64,000 nucleotides of DNA. It comes from Candidatus Ornithobacterium hominis (GTDB lineage: Bacteria; Bacteroidota; Bacteroidia; Flavobacteriales; Weeksellaceae). Position numbers and translations under genes: made by a program. The notes below the pieces were generated by a model. That model was not told the origin of the DNA, did not search any database, and was given only the letters and a program-made list of their open reading frames with translations. Of the stretch, positions 51,501 through 59,478 are shown in pieces (positions within the stretch are counted from its first letter, which is position 1; the number at the start of each line of letters is the position of its first letter). Where the stretch lies: the NCBI RefSeq assembly GCF_951229915.1, contig NZ_OX579588.1:1116001-1180000 (forward strand). Direction: 5' to 3'.

Positions 51501-51874
51501 TTATAAAATCTTTTAGCCGTTTCCTTCACTAAAGCATAGGCTTGTGGCAAAATTTCATTTAAGACACTTTCCTCAATTTTATATTTATCTTGATTGAGTT
51601 GGTCAATTTTATTGAAAATTTCATCTTTCTCGCTCACATTTTCAGATTCCTCAGCTTGGCGTTTCAACGCATTGATTTCATCCGTTTGCTTTTGAGTAGC
51701 TTCTTTTATTTTTGCTTTAAAAGAAGCTGTTTTTTCTCTTATTTCATCGATAGAAAGTTTTTCAATCTCCTTTTCTGCAGCTAAAATTTCATCAACTACT
51801 TTTCTAAGTTCTTTGACATCTTTCTCATTTTTATTGCCCAAAAAACCCTTTAATATCTTATCTAAAAATCCCAT
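48518..51874 (-). CDS. secA: Protein translocase ATPase subunit
   Basis: This 1118-aa protein has the long Bacteroidota form. DEAD-motor motifs are visible (MQTGEGKTLVATLP, VIDEVDSVLID, GTNNEFGFDYLRDN), as are IATNMAGRGTDI and QLRGRSGRQGD. The N-terminal half carries extra insertions relative to E. coli SecA. The C-terminal end is Gln-rich and lacks the Cys-containing SecB/zinc tail. It drives export through SecYEG of the many signal-peptide proteins in this window. A -7 box TACCTTTG lies at 51905-51912 on the minus strand. Confidence 0.97.
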   Translation of the reverse strand: MGFLDKILKGFLGNKNEKDVKELRKVVDEILAAEKEIEKLSIDEIREKTASFKAKIKEATQKQTDEINALKRQAEESENVSEKDEIFNKIDQLNQDKYKIEESVLNEILPQAYALVKETAKRFYKEDQIIVKATPFDRQLSGKKDYVSLKGDDQAVWQTSWNAAGKAVEWDMVHYDVQLIGGTVLHQGKIAEMQTGEGKTLVATLPLYLNALTGRGVHVITVNDYLARRDASWIGPLMEFHGLSVDCIDNHQPNSEGRKEAYKKDIIYGTNNEFGFDYLRDNMATSTDKLVQQELNYAVIDEVDSVLIDDARTPLIISGPVPQGDRQEFDQLKPNIETLVNAQRKELSQSLNDAKKIWKNGDKKAAGFELMKVYRGLPKYKPLIKFLSEEGVRTQLQKTEAYYMQDNNREMHKIDEHLYFTIDEKNNQINLTDKGIDKLTQGSSDPSFFILPDITTEIAKIEQKNLSQEEEHEEKEKFFRDFAIKSERIHTMNQLLKAYTLFEKDVEYVVMEDQVKIVDEQTGRIMDGRRYSDGLHQAIEAKENVKIEAATQTFATITLQNYFRMYNKLSGMTGTAETEAGEFWEIYKLDVIAIPTNRPIARDDRQDLIYKTNREKYNAVIEEILHLSQEQKRPVLVGTTSVEVSEFLSRSLQMRKIPHNVLNAKLHKQEADVVAQAGQPGKITIATNMAGRGTDIKLIEEVKDAGGLAIIGTERHDSRRVDRQLRGRSGRQGDPGSSQFFVSLEDSLMRLFGSEKISKLMDRMGHKEGDVLQHSMVSKSIERAQKKVEENNFGIRKRLLEYDDVMNRQREVIYTRRRNALNGERLDTDIANMIYDTSAAIVGEHKASGKFQDFKLDLINYFTMESPVSEEEFKTTQTNKLVEAVFQAAMEDYKIKFKTTAEKAYPVIANVFENNGQNFKRIQIPFSDGNKNLMVITDLEEAYHSHGKKLMKDFEKNITLALIDEHWKEHLRDMDDLRRSVQNVTYEQKDPLVVYKEESFYMFRNMIDTINREVVSFLFKGELPAPDPEQIQRTRKEREEKMQMSRGEDMSEAQQQQQQVADRQQQPEPQQIQPRYVMKIGRNEVVRIRNVQTNQVEEVKYKKAEPLIDSGEWVMDNE

Positions 51875-51904
51875 ATAAAAATTATAATCTGTGGTCTATT
51901 CCCA

Positions 51905-51912
51905 CAAAGGTA
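51905..51912 (-). promoter_or_regulatory. secA promoter -7 box
   Basis: The minus strand reads TACCTTTG, about 31 bp upstream of the start codon. Confidence 0.5.
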
Positions 51913-51935
51913 ACATAAGTTAATTTAAAATTAAA

Positions 51936-51962
51936 AAAACCCTCGCCTTGAGGGTTCTTTTT
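51936..51962 (-). terminator. Terminator of the DUF2795 gene
   Basis: GAACCCTC and GAGGGTT pair around a short loop with T runs. It lies 4 bp after the stop codon and before the secA promoter. Confidence 0.75.
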
Positions 51963-51965
51963 TAA

Positions 51966-52187
51966 TTAATATTCGTCTTCATTCCAGAGGAAGTCATCTT
52001 CTGCTGGGTAATCTGACCAAATTTCTTGAATGGCCTCATAGGATTCCCCTTCATCTTCAATTGACTGTAAATTTTCAACCACCTCCAAGGGTGCTCCTGT
52101 ACGAATGGCGTAATCGATTAATTCGTCTTTCGTTGCCGGCCAAGGAGCGTCACTTAAATAAGATGCTAATTCTAATGTCCAGTACAT
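51966..52187 (-). CDS. DUF2795 small acidic protein
   Basis: This 73-aa protein (MYWTLELASYLSDAPWPATKDELIDYAIRTGAPLEVV...) matches the DUF2795 helical domain, an uncharacterised family of small acidic cytoplasmic proteins. It is monocistronic, with a -7 box TATTTTTG at 52211-52218 (minus strand) and a terminator right after the stop. The function is unknown. Confidence 0.82.
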   Translation of the reverse strand: MYWTLELASYLSDAPWPATKDELIDYAIRTGAPLEVVENLQSIEDEGESYEAIQEIWSDYPAEDDFLWNEDEY

Positions 52188-52210
52188 AATATCTTCTATT
52201 CAATTTTCTG

Positions 52211-52218
52211 CAAAAATA
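52211..52218 (-). promoter_or_regulatory. DUF2795 gene promoter -7 box
   Basis: The minus strand reads TATTTTTG, with TTG at 52238-52240 after a 19-bp spacer. Confidence 0.5.
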
Positions 52219-52264
52219 TAATTTCCTCCGCAATAAACAATTTTATTAAACCAAATATTTATCT

Positions 52265-52289
52265 TATTTTTTAAAGGCTTAAAAAATTC
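52265..52289. repeat. Interspersed palindrome upstream of recG
   Basis: Core AAGGCTT at 52274-52280, between the divergent DUF2795 and recG promoters. Confidence 0.7.
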
Positions 52290-52311
52290 TATGTAGCTAT
52301 TTCAAAATTTC

Positions 52312-52340
52312 TTGCTAACTTGGTGAATTAATTATTTTTG
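52312..52340 (+). promoter_or_regulatory. recG promoter
   Basis: TTG at 52312-52314 and TATTTTTG at 52333-52340 are separated by 18 bp. The predicted transcript start falls at the GTG start codon. Confidence 0.55.
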
Positions 52341-52344
52341 TGAA

Positions 52345-54450
52345 GTGAACAATCCGCTTTACACTCCTATCGATTACATTTCTGGCGTGGGGCCAGCACG
52401 TGCCGAGATTCTAAGAAATGAACTGAAAATTTCTCAACTTCGAAATTTGCTTTATCATTTCCCATTTCGGTATGTGGATAAGACGCAGTTTCATCGCATT
52501 GCTGAAATTAATTCTACTAGCACTGATTTACAAATAATTGGTAGGCTTCAAAATCTTAAAGAATTGGGCGAAGGAGGAAAAAAAAGACTCTCAGCTGAGC
52601 TAATCGACGCAACGGGACGTGTGGATTTAGTATGGTTTAAAACCAGCGATTGGCAAAAAAATAAAATTAAAGAATTGCTCAACCAGCACGTCATTTTATT
52701 TGGTAAGCCGCAGCTATTCAATCAGAAAATCAGTTTTACTCATCCTGAATTGAAACTTTTTAACCCTAAAGAAAAATTGGAGGGAATATTGGAGCCCGTT
52801 TACCCTTCCACCGAAAAAATTCAGAAAAAAGGGATTTCTACACGAGTTTGGCAAAAAATCATGACCGAGGCTCTAAATCTAGCGCGTGGCTACATTCGGG
52901 AAAATTTATCTCATTCCATTTTAAAGAATTATAATTTAATCAAAAGAGAAACAGCTTTTGAGTGGATTCATTTTCCGCCTGACATTCATTCGCTTGAGCA
53001 GGCTCGCCGACGACTAAAATTTGAAGAGTTTTTCTTTCTACATCTTTCTCTGCTTGTGCAGAAAATCATCGGTAAAAGAAATTATCGCTCACATGCTTTT
53101 CTAGAAATTGGTGATTATTTCAATACGTTTTATCATAAGCATTTGGATTTTGAATTAACTTCTGCACAGAAGAGAGTAATAAAAGAAATTCGCTCTGACT
53201 TAGGTAAAGAGCAGCAAATGAATCGCTTACTACAAGGCGACGTAGGTAGTGGGAAAACGATTGTAGCTTTTCTCTGCATGCTAATGGCTGCCGACAACGG
53301 GTTTCAGTCGCTACTGATGGCTCCGACCGAAATTTTAGCGCAACAACACTTTGATGGCTTAAAAAATCAAGCTGATAAAATTGGGCTTAGCATTGCCTTA
53401 TTAACGGGTTCTACATCGAGGAAAGAGCGAAAAATTATTCATGAAAATTTAGAAAATGGAGAACTTTCAATTTTGGTAGGAACACATGCTCTGATTGAAG
53501 AAAAAGTGAAATTCAAGAATTTGGGTTTAGCCATTGTTGATGAACAGCACCGATTTGGCGTGGCTCAACGGGCAAAATTATGGAGGAAAGGTAAAAAGCC
53601 TCCGCATATCTTAATCATGACAGCCACGCCAATCCCTAGGACTTTGGCGATGACATTGTATGGGGACTTAGATGTTTCTACTATTGATGAGCTTCCAGCA
53701 GGTCGTAAACCCATCAAAACTGTTCACCGAAAAGACCAAGACCGCCTAGCTGTATTTAACTTTATTGCTTCTGAAATTTCCAAAGGTCGGCAGGCATATA
53801 TCGTCTATCCACTGATTCAGGAGTCAGATAAAATGGATTATAAAGATTTAATGGACGGATTTGAGAGCGTTTCTCGTTATTTCCCTCTACCCAAATATGC
53901 CGTGAGCATTGTACACGGGCAAATGCACCCTGATGCAAAAGAGCATGAGATGCAACGATTTGTAAATGGCGAAACAGACATCATGGTTGCTACAACGGTG
54001 ATAGAAGTCGGGGTAAATGTTCCTAATGCCAGCATTATGGTAATTGAAAGTGCAGAGAAATTTGGTTTATCTCAACTGCACCAATTGCGAGGGCGCGTGG
54101 GGCGTGGTAGCGAGCAAAGTTATTGCATTTTGATGACAAAAGACCAGTTGAATGAAACGGCATTTCGGCGAATTTCTACAATGTGCGAAACCAATGATGG
54201 CTTCCGAATTTCTGAAGTAGATTTGGAATTGCGTGGCCCTGGGAACGTAATGGGCACACAACAAAGCGGGCTTTTGGAATTGAAAATAGCTGATTTAAAT
54301 CAAGATAAAGAAATCTTCCTTGCTGCGCGTCTCGCTGCTGAAAAAGTTTTTGATTCAGACCCTCTACTGCAAAACAATGAAAATCAAAATATTAAATATT
54401 TTTTTGAAAAATATCATTTGAAAAAAATTGGCTGGGCTAATATTGGTTAA
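52345..54450 (+). CDS. recG: ATP-dependent DNA helicase
   Basis: This 701-aa protein has an N-terminal wedge/OB domain (about 1-190) that begins with PIDYISGVGPARAEIL, then SF2 motor motifs: LLQGDVGSGKTIVAFL, VDEQHRFGV, TATPIPRT and a C-terminal helicase half with HQLRGRVGRG. It remodels stalled forks and branched DNA. GTG at 52345 is the only start that preserves the conserved N-terminus. The promoter's predicted start site nearly coincides with it, suggesting leaderless translation. Confidence 0.96.
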   Translation: MNNPLYTPIDYISGVGPARAEILRNELKISQLRNLLYHFPFRYVDKTQFHRIAEINSTSTDLQIIGRLQNLKELGEGGKKRLSAELIDATGRVDLVWFKTSDWQKNKIKELLNQHVILFGKPQLFNQKISFTHPELKLFNPKEKLEGILEPVYPSTEKIQKKGISTRVWQKIMTEALNLARGYIRENLSHSILKNYNLIKRETAFEWIHFPPDIHSLEQARRRLKFEEFFFLHLSLLVQKIIGKRNYRSHAFLEIGDYFNTFYHKHLDFELTSAQKRVIKEIRSDLGKEQQMNRLLQGDVGSGKTIVAFLCMLMAADNGFQSLLMAPTEILAQQHFDGLKNQADKIGLSIALLTGSTSRKERKIIHENLENGELSILVGTHALIEEKVKFKNLGLAIVDEQHRFGVAQRAKLWRKGKKPPHILIMTATPIPRTLAMTLYGDLDVSTIDELPAGRKPIKTVHRKDQDRLAVFNFIASEISKGRQAYIVYPLIQESDKMDYKDLMDGFESVSRYFPLPKYAVSIVHGQMHPDAKEHEMQRFVNGETDIMVATTVIEVGVNVPNASIMVIESAEKFGLSQLHQLRGRVGRGSEQSYCILMTKDQLNETAFRRISTMCETNDGFRISEVDLELRGPGNVMGTQQSGLLELKIADLNQDKEIFLAARLAAEKVFDSDPLLQNNENQNIKYFFEKYHLKKIGWANIG

Positions 54451-54460
54451 AAAATTTTAT

Positions 54461-54485
54461 TTATTTTCAAAGCCTTAAAAAATTT
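54461..54485. repeat. Interspersed palindrome between recG and DUF819 gene
   Basis: Core AAGCCTT at 54470-54476 fills most of the 38-bp gap. Confidence 0.7.
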
Positions 54486-54488
54486 TTG

Positions 54489-55754
54489 ATGCAAGCTTAT
54501 TTCACAAATGACGCTATCGTTTTAGGATTATTAATGGCCGTTTTAGCTATTATTTTTTATCTAGAATCGTCTAAAAAACCTTTTTGGGTTAAATTTTTCA
54601 CTTATGTGCCTTCACTTTTGTTATGTTATTTCGTGCCAGCATTGCTCAAATGGCCTTTGGGCTTGGTAGATGGTGAAGTTTCACAATTATATTACGTTGC
54701 ATCTCGCTATTTGCTACCCGCAGCATTAATTTTGTTATGTTTAGGAATTGATTTTAAAGGAATCATGCGGTTAGGCCCCAAAGCAATCATTATGTTTCTG
54801 GCAGGAACGATTGGAATAATTTTAGGAGGGCCAATTGCTCTTTTGGTTATAGAATATTTATTTCCTAGCTTGATTCCTAGCAATTTATCAGTAAATGAGC
54901 TTTGGCGAGGGATGTCTACAATTGCTGGAAGTTGGATTGGTGGTGGAGCTAACCAAACTGCCATGAAAGAAGTTTTTGAGGTTGCGGATAATATTTTTGG
55001 GATTATGATTGTGGTGGACGTGATTGTCGCAAATATATGGATGGGGTTCTTATTATACGGTGCAAATATTCGCGATAAAGCCAATCGATTATTAAAAGCT
55101 GACAATACAGCTATTTTGGATTTGGAAAAAAGGATGGAAGATTACAATGCATCGGTTAAAAAGATTCCTACAACGACAGAAGTTTTTATCTTGATGGCAG
55201 TCGCCTTCGGAGGAGTTGCGCTTGCGCACTGGGGCGCAGATATAATTACACCATTTATGGAAGAGCGAATTGAGAGTTTAAAAAATATGAATCTACAGTC
55301 TTTGGCGAGCGGATTCTTCTGGCTGGTGGTCATTGCTACAACTATTGGTCTAGCATTGTCTTTTACAAGTGCAAGAAAATTAGAAGGCGTAGGCGCTACG
55401 CGTTGGGGCTCCGTTTTTATTTACGTTTTAGTAGCAACGATAGGAATGAAAATGGATTTGGCTCAAATATTTGATAAAGACAATATCGGATTATTCCTAA
55501 TTGGACTTACTTGGATGCTTGTGCATGTCATTATTCTTTTGCTTGTTGCCAAGATGATAAAGGCTCCATTTTTCTTTGTAGCGGTAGGCTCTCAAGCCAA
55601 TGTAGGAGGAGCAGCAAGTGCACCTATTGTCGCATCTGCGTTCAACCCAAGTTTGGCATCAGTCGGAGTTTTAATGGCAGTATTGGGCTATGCACTTGGC
55701 ACATACGGAGCCTTGATTTGCGCAATTTTGATGGAAATGGTTGCAACAGGATAA
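54489..55754 (+). CDS. DUF819 family membrane protein (YjcL-like permease)
   Basis: This 421-aa protein has about ten membrane helices. Family landmarks are LPAALILLCLGIDFKGI, AGSWIGGGANQTAMKE and VGSQANVGGAASAPIVASAFNP. DUF819 proteins are predicted transporters of unknown substrate. ATG 54489 is preferred over the TTG one codon upstream. It follows recG by 38 bp and is followed by a decayed csaA, which may once have shared its transcript. Confidence 0.85.
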   Translation: MQAYFTNDAIVLGLLMAVLAIIFYLESSKKPFWVKFFTYVPSLLLCYFVPALLKWPLGLVDGEVSQLYYVASRYLLPAALILLCLGIDFKGIMRLGPKAIIMFLAGTIGIILGGPIALLVIEYLFPSLIPSNLSVNELWRGMSTIAGSWIGGGANQTAMKEVFEVADNIFGIMIVVDVIVANIWMGFLLYGANIRDKANRLLKADNTAILDLEKRMEDYNASVKKIPTTTEVFILMAVAFGGVALAHWGADIITPFMEERIESLKNMNLQSLASGFFWLVVIATTIGLALSFTSARKLEGVGATRWGSVFIYVLVATIGMKMDLAQIFDKDNIGLFLIGLTWMLVHVIILLLVAKMIKAPFFFVAVGSQANVGGAASAPIVASAFNPSLASVGVLMAVLGYALGTYGALICAILMEMVATG

Positions 55755-55771
55755 TTTTAAATTATATCATA

Positions 55772-55863
55772 ATGACAATCAAATGGTCTGATTTTGAGAA
55801 AATCAAAACGTCGTGTTATTGATGCCAGAACGTGCAGTGAAAAATGGTTCCAAAATAGGCTAA
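55772..55863 (+). pseudogene. csaA: csaA remnant with large internal deletion
   Basis: The ATG start MTIKWSDFEKIK is the conserved N-terminus of CsaA (tRNA-binding-domain chaperone). A junction near 55812 joins it out of frame to VLLMPERAVKNGSKIG stop, the conserved CsaA C-terminus. About 80 central codons are missing, so no functional protein is made. The end overlaps the convergent miaA stop by 4 bp. Confidence 0.8.
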
Positions 55864-56768
55864 AATTGCATTTTTTTATTTAAATAATTAATTACCAATT
55901 CTTTATTTCTAAAATCAAACCATTGTACCAGATTATCTTTGCGATACCAAGTGAGTTGTCTTTTGGCAAATCTTCGAGTATTTTTTTTGATTTCTTCGAT
56001 GGCAAAATTCAAGTCATATTCGCCTTCAAAATAAGCAAATAATTCTCGGTAACCGACAGTTTGTAAAGCATTTAAAGCTTTAAATCCATACAATTTTTTC
56101 ACTTCTCCCAGCAAACCATTTTTCATCATCACGTCCACGCGCTGGTTAATTCGCTCATAAATCATTTCTCGTTCAGCGGTCAATCCGATTTTAATAACAT
56201 CAAAATCTCGTGCTTTTTTCTTTTGATTTAAAAATGAAGAATAAGTCTTACCACTACCTCTGATTATTTCCAGTGCACGAATCACGCGCTGCGGATTATT
56301 TTCATCAATTTTTGAAAAATACATTGAATCTTTTTCAGCTAATTCTTTTTGCAATTTTTCAAGCCCAAATCTCGATAATTCTTGGTTCAGCCTAGTTCTA
56401 ATCTCAGCAGGAATTTCTGGGAAATTATCCAAGCCTTGTGTCACTGCTTTTTCATACAATCCAGAGCCGCCGACCATGACTAGAATTTCTTTTTTCTCAA
56501 AATACTCTTGTATAAACTCCAACGCTTCTCGCTCAAAATCACCTACAGAATAATCTTTTACAATCGAAATGTGTTGGATGAAATGATGCTTGATTGCGGC
56601 TAACTCTTCCTGAGATGGTACAGCTGTCCCGATTTCCATTTCTTGGTAGAATTGGCGACTGTCTGATGAAATTATTTCGGCATCAAAATTCTGAGCAATA
56701 TCAATAGCCAACTTCGTTTTTCCTATCGCTGTGGGGCCTACCACCACAATTAAAGTTCCTTTTCTCAT
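55860..56768 (-). CDS. miaA: tRNA dimethylallyltransferase
   Basis: This 302-aa protein has the P-loop VVGPTAIGKTKLAIDIA at the N-terminus. It also has SSDSRQFYQEMEIGTA, HHFIQHISIVKDYSVGDFE, VGGSGLY and QTVGYRELFAYFEG, then the C-terminal RRFAKRQLTWYRKD. It adds an isopentenyl group to A37 of UNN-reading tRNAs. No operon partner is evident. Confidence 0.96.
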   Translation of the reverse strand: MRKGTLIVVVGPTAIGKTKLAIDIAQNFDAEIISSDSRQFYQEMEIGTAVPSQEELAAIKHHFIQHISIVKDYSVGDFEREALEFIQEYFEKKEILVMVGGSGLYEKAVTQGLDNFPEIPAEIRTRLNQELSRFGLEKLQKELAEKDSMYFSKIDENNPQRVIRALEIIRGSGKTYSSFLNQKKKARDFDVIKIGLTAEREMIYERINQRVDVMMKNGLLGEVKKLYGFKALNALQTVGYRELFAYFEGEYDLNFAIEEIKKNTRRFAKRQLTWYRKDNLVQWFDFRNKELVINYLNKKMQF

Positions 56769-56788
56769 TCCATTTACGAAAATAAAAA

Positions 56789-56819
56789 AAAAGGCTTGTG
56801 GTTTTTTTCAAGCCTTTAA
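56789..56819 (-). terminator. Terminator of carbonic anhydrase gene
   Basis: AAAGGCTTG and CAAGCCTTT pair around a 10-nt loop, and the minus strand continues into a long T run. Two palindrome cores (56791 and 56810) form the arms, a case where the interspersed motif makes a true terminator. Confidence 0.75.
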
Positions 56820-56839
56820 AAATTTTTTATTATAAATTT

Positions 56840-57475
56840 TTAAATATTTAATTTATAGACATCTTCCAATTCTTCATCGTTATAGATATTTAACCCCAAG
56901 TCTTTAATTAAACCATCTTTGATATTATAAACCCAACCATGTAAACCCAGCTCTTGCTCATTTTTCCAAGCACTTTGTACAATACTGGTTTTAGCCAAAT
57001 CATACACCTGCTCTTCCACATTCAGCTCCACAAATCTGTCCCATTTTTCTTCCTTATCTTTGATTTGCTCTAATTCAGCTTGATGCAGACGATAAACATC
57101 TTTAATGTGCCTGAGCCAATTATCTATAATCCCAACAGAATCTTTGCCCATTGCGGCTTTTACGCCACCGCAACCATAGTGTCCACAAACAATTATATGC
57201 TTGATTTTCAAACTATTCACAGCGTAATCTAATATTGAAAGCATATTCATATCGGTATGAACAATCATATTGGCAATGTTTCTGTGCACAAAAACTTCGC
57301 CTGGCTTGGCTCCGATGATTTGATTGGCAGGAACCCTGCTATCTGCACAGCCTATCCATAGCACAGGCGGCTGCTGCCCTTTAGATAAATCGCTGAAGAA
57401 ATCAGGCGATTTATCTATCACACTTTTTACCCAGTTTTTATTATTTTCTAGTAATTGGTTATAAAATTTTTTCAT
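56840..57475 (-). CDS. Beta-class carbonic anhydrase
   Basis: This 211-aa protein, from the preferred start, has zinc ligands Cys43 (IGCADSRVP, with Asp45/Arg47), His99 and Cys102 (CGHYGCGG), all intact. HRNIANMI and HGWVYNI complete the family pattern. It interconverts CO2 and bicarbonate in the cytoplasm. An upstream ATG at 57559 would add 28 residues (MVEYFISAAIS...) that the family lacks; MKKFYNQLLENN at 57475 fits homologues better. The terminator lies 21 bp after the stop. Confidence 0.93.
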   Translation of the reverse strand: MKKFYNQLLENNKNWVKSVIDKSPDFFSDLSKGQQPPVLWIGCADSRVPANQIIGAKPGEVFVHRNIANMIVHTDMNMLSILDYAVNSLKIKHIIVCGHYGCGGVKAAMGKDSVGIIDNWLRHIKDVYRLHQAELEQIKDKEEKWDRFVELNVEEQVYDLAKTSIVQSAWKNEQELGLHGWVYNIKDGLIKDLGLNIYNDEELEDVYKLNI

Positions 57476-57648
57476 TTTCTTATTATTTTTCAACTTTCTT
57501 TTGTAAAGCTTTGATTTCGCAACGGTGGAGATAGCGGCAGAGATAAAGTATTCAACCATTCAACGGAAGTGATCCCTGTTTTACTTATCAGTCTTTGATT
57601 TACGTTGCTCTCAACAATCGAAATTTATGATTTTTGTATCAAAAAATA

Positions 57649-57673
57649 TTTTTTTTTAAGCCTTTAAAAATTT
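57649..57673. repeat. Interspersed palindrome after DUF1232 gene
   Basis: Core AAGCCTT at 57658-57664 adjoins the DUF1232 stop codon. Confidence 0.7.
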
Positions 57674-58007
57674 AATGCTGAAGAATAATTTTTTTCTGTT
57701 GATCTTCCCACGCCAAGAAATTTTCTATTTCAGCGTTAATTCGCTTCAACCCATAGCCTAAAATGAAAAAATCATCAAGTAGACCAAAAGGTCCTGCTAC
57801 AATTTCAGGAATAAAATCCAATGGAGAAACTGCATACAAAGTCGCTACAACTCCTATAATGATGTTTATATTACTTTTGGGCTTGTACTCGCCTTTATAA
57901 ATTAAAGGTATCATGCGAGACAATGCTTGTAATCGGCTTTTGATAAGGTTTGAGTCCATATCTTTTCTATTTCTCCAAATTTGGTATAATAATCTACTTC
58001 TACTCAT
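57672..58007 (-). CDS. DUF1232 (YkvA-like) membrane protein
   Basis: This 111-aa protein has the DUF1232 pattern VATLYAVSPLDFIPE followed by FGLLDDFFILGYGLKRI, with one or two membrane-associated helices. Its function is not known. It lies downstream of the TlpA and thioredoxin pair in the same orientation, 76 bp apart. Confidence 0.82.
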   Translation of the reverse strand: MSRSRLLYQIWRNRKDMDSNLIKSRLQALSRMIPLIYKGEYKPKSNINIIIGVVATLYAVSPLDFIPEIVAGPFGLLDDFFILGYGLKRINAEIENFLAWEDQQKKIILQH

Positions 58008-58083
58008 TCAATATTTTTTTTGACAATCTATTGGTGTGAAATTCAAAAATTATTCCAAGCTGATTTTATTTTTAACTCAAACT

Positions 58084-58575
58084 TCATTTTTTTTGAATTA
58101 GGCTGTCGAGTAATTCATAAACATCTTTTTGGTTCCAATCCCTAGCGCCTCCTTTTTTTAATTCTACAGTTCCATTTTTACTGATAATCAAAGTCGTAGG
58201 CAAACTGGCAGGCTTAATTTTTGTCGGAATGACTGATTCCACCTGATGCGATGGAAAACTGAAACCTCCCTGCTCGAGATAATTTTTTGAATCTTCCACT
58301 GGTTCTTCTAAACTGATGAAAACAAATTTTATCTGGTCTTTGTAATGATGATAAAGTTGCTGTACCGATGGCATTTCTGCACGACACGGCGGGCACCAAC
58401 TCGCCCAGTAATTGAGAAATATCACTTCCCCGTAGGCATCAGCTAAATTTGTGTGATTCCCAGCTAAATCAGTCAAAACTAAGTTTAAATCTTCTTTTGT
58501 CAATCGTATTTTTTCAGATTTTGTTCCACAACTGAAAAATAATAGCAACAAACTAAACAGAAATACTTTTCTCAC
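58084..58575 (-). CDS. TlpA-like thioredoxin lipoprotein
   Basis: This 163-aa protein has a lipobox FFSC (Cys16) and a TlpA/ResA-type thioredoxin fold with WCPPC (Cys61 and Cys64), then FISLEEPVEDSKNYLEQ and the cis-Pro region PTTLII. It is anchored in the envelope and reduces periplasmic disulfides, probably fed by a DsbD-type transporter such as 25457-27571. Its start overlaps the stop of the upstream thioredoxin-family gene (ATGA-type, 4 nt). Confidence 0.9.
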   Translation of the reverse strand: MRKVFLFSLLLLFFSCGTKSEKIRLTKEDLNLVLTDLAGNHTNLADAYGEVIFLNYWASWCPPCRAEMPSVQQLYHHYKDQIKFVFISLEEPVEDSKNYLEQGGFSFPSHQVESVIPTKIKPASLPTTLIISKNGTVELKKGGARDWNQKDVYELLDSLIQKK

Positions 58576-59141
58576 CTCAACATCAATTCAATTAATTCAT
58601 TTTCAATAGATTTACCTTTATCTTGATTGTACTTTTTTTGAATCTGAATTAGAAAATCACTTTTTGAAATCTCATCATTTTTATAAGCTTTCAGTATTTC
58701 ATCAGCCCAAGCTGGCCGTGGCCCCCAGTGGAATTTTTCTTCGCCACTTTCATCTATTCCTATTACTATCGGGATCGATTGATTCCCGTTGGTCAAATAT
58801 TCTTGCATCAAATCTGTGTTTTCATCTCTCAGCACGATTCTCGCTTCTATGAAATCACTTTGAGCGCAAATTCCTTCTATTATCGGCAAAATCTGTGCAG
58901 CATCTCCGCACCAACCTTCTGTAATTACAACTAAATAAATTAAATTTTTTAAGCCTTTAATTTTTTCAAGATTTTCTTCAGAAACTTCAAATTTCTTTTG
59001 CAAACGCTCTATTCTAGTTTTGTTTAGCTCATAATAAGGGTAAGTAGCTTCCTCTTTGTTTCCATTGGCAATCACCTCATCTATATGCTGATAATATTGC
59101 TGAAAACTCATTCCTTTATTGATATACTTTTTTAAATTCAT
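58572..59141 (-). CDS. Thioredoxin-family protein with WCGD motif
   Basis: This 189-aa cytoplasmic protein has the thioredoxin-like core VITEGWCGDAAQILPII, where the second active-site Cys is replaced, and SIPIVIGIDESGE at the cis-Pro. This matches a Bacteroidota thioredoxin-like group of unknown function. It overlaps the TlpA gene by 4 nt, so the two are coupled. An internal palindrome (core 58951-58957) encodes KGLKN. A TAACTTTG box at 59306-59313 (minus strand) may be its promoter. Confidence 0.82.
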   Translation of the reverse strand: MNLKKYINKGMSFQQYYQHIDEVIANGNKEEATYPYYELNKTRIERLQKKFEVSEENLEKIKGLKNLIYLVVITEGWCGDAAQILPIIEGICAQSDFIEARIVLRDENTDLMQEYLTNGNQSIPIVIGIDESGEEKFHWGPRPAWADEILKAYKNDEISKSDFLIQIQKKYNQDKGKSIENELIELMLR

Positions 59142-59422
59142 TTGTTTTTAATTTTTACAATTGTTTAATAAGAAAAGCGAAAGAACCATCTGCACTAGAA
59201 AGTTCTCTTCATTAAATTTTGATATTTTGGGTTTAGCATAACTAAAAATAACTGCGGGTAAAAATAAGTATTTTTTTAGACATAAGTACTTAAAAACCAA
59301 TTTTGCAAAGTTATTCGTTACATTCTTTATGCAAAACCTGAATTTGATTATTTTTTTTAAAGAAAAAAAACCTTGAAATCTAAACCCCTTAGCTTTTTTA
59401 TAACAATTGAACTTAGGTAAAA

Positions 59423-59460
59423 AAAACAGGCGTGGTTTTATATAAAACCACGCCTGTTTT
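59423..59460. terminator. 18-bp perfect bidirectional terminator
   Basis: AAAACAGGCGTGGTTTTA (59423-59440) pairs perfectly with 59443-59460, with T runs on both sides. It ends the surface-protein gene 18 bp upstream on the minus strand. The gap 59142-59422 shows nothing further beyond a possible -7 box. Confidence 0.9.
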
Positions 59461-59478
59461 CTCTTTATACGCTACTTT

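Noticed and set aside
56840..57559. Longer carbonic anhydrase start at 57559
   Set aside because: The extra 28 residues are not typical of the family. The start at 57475 gives the usual N-terminus.
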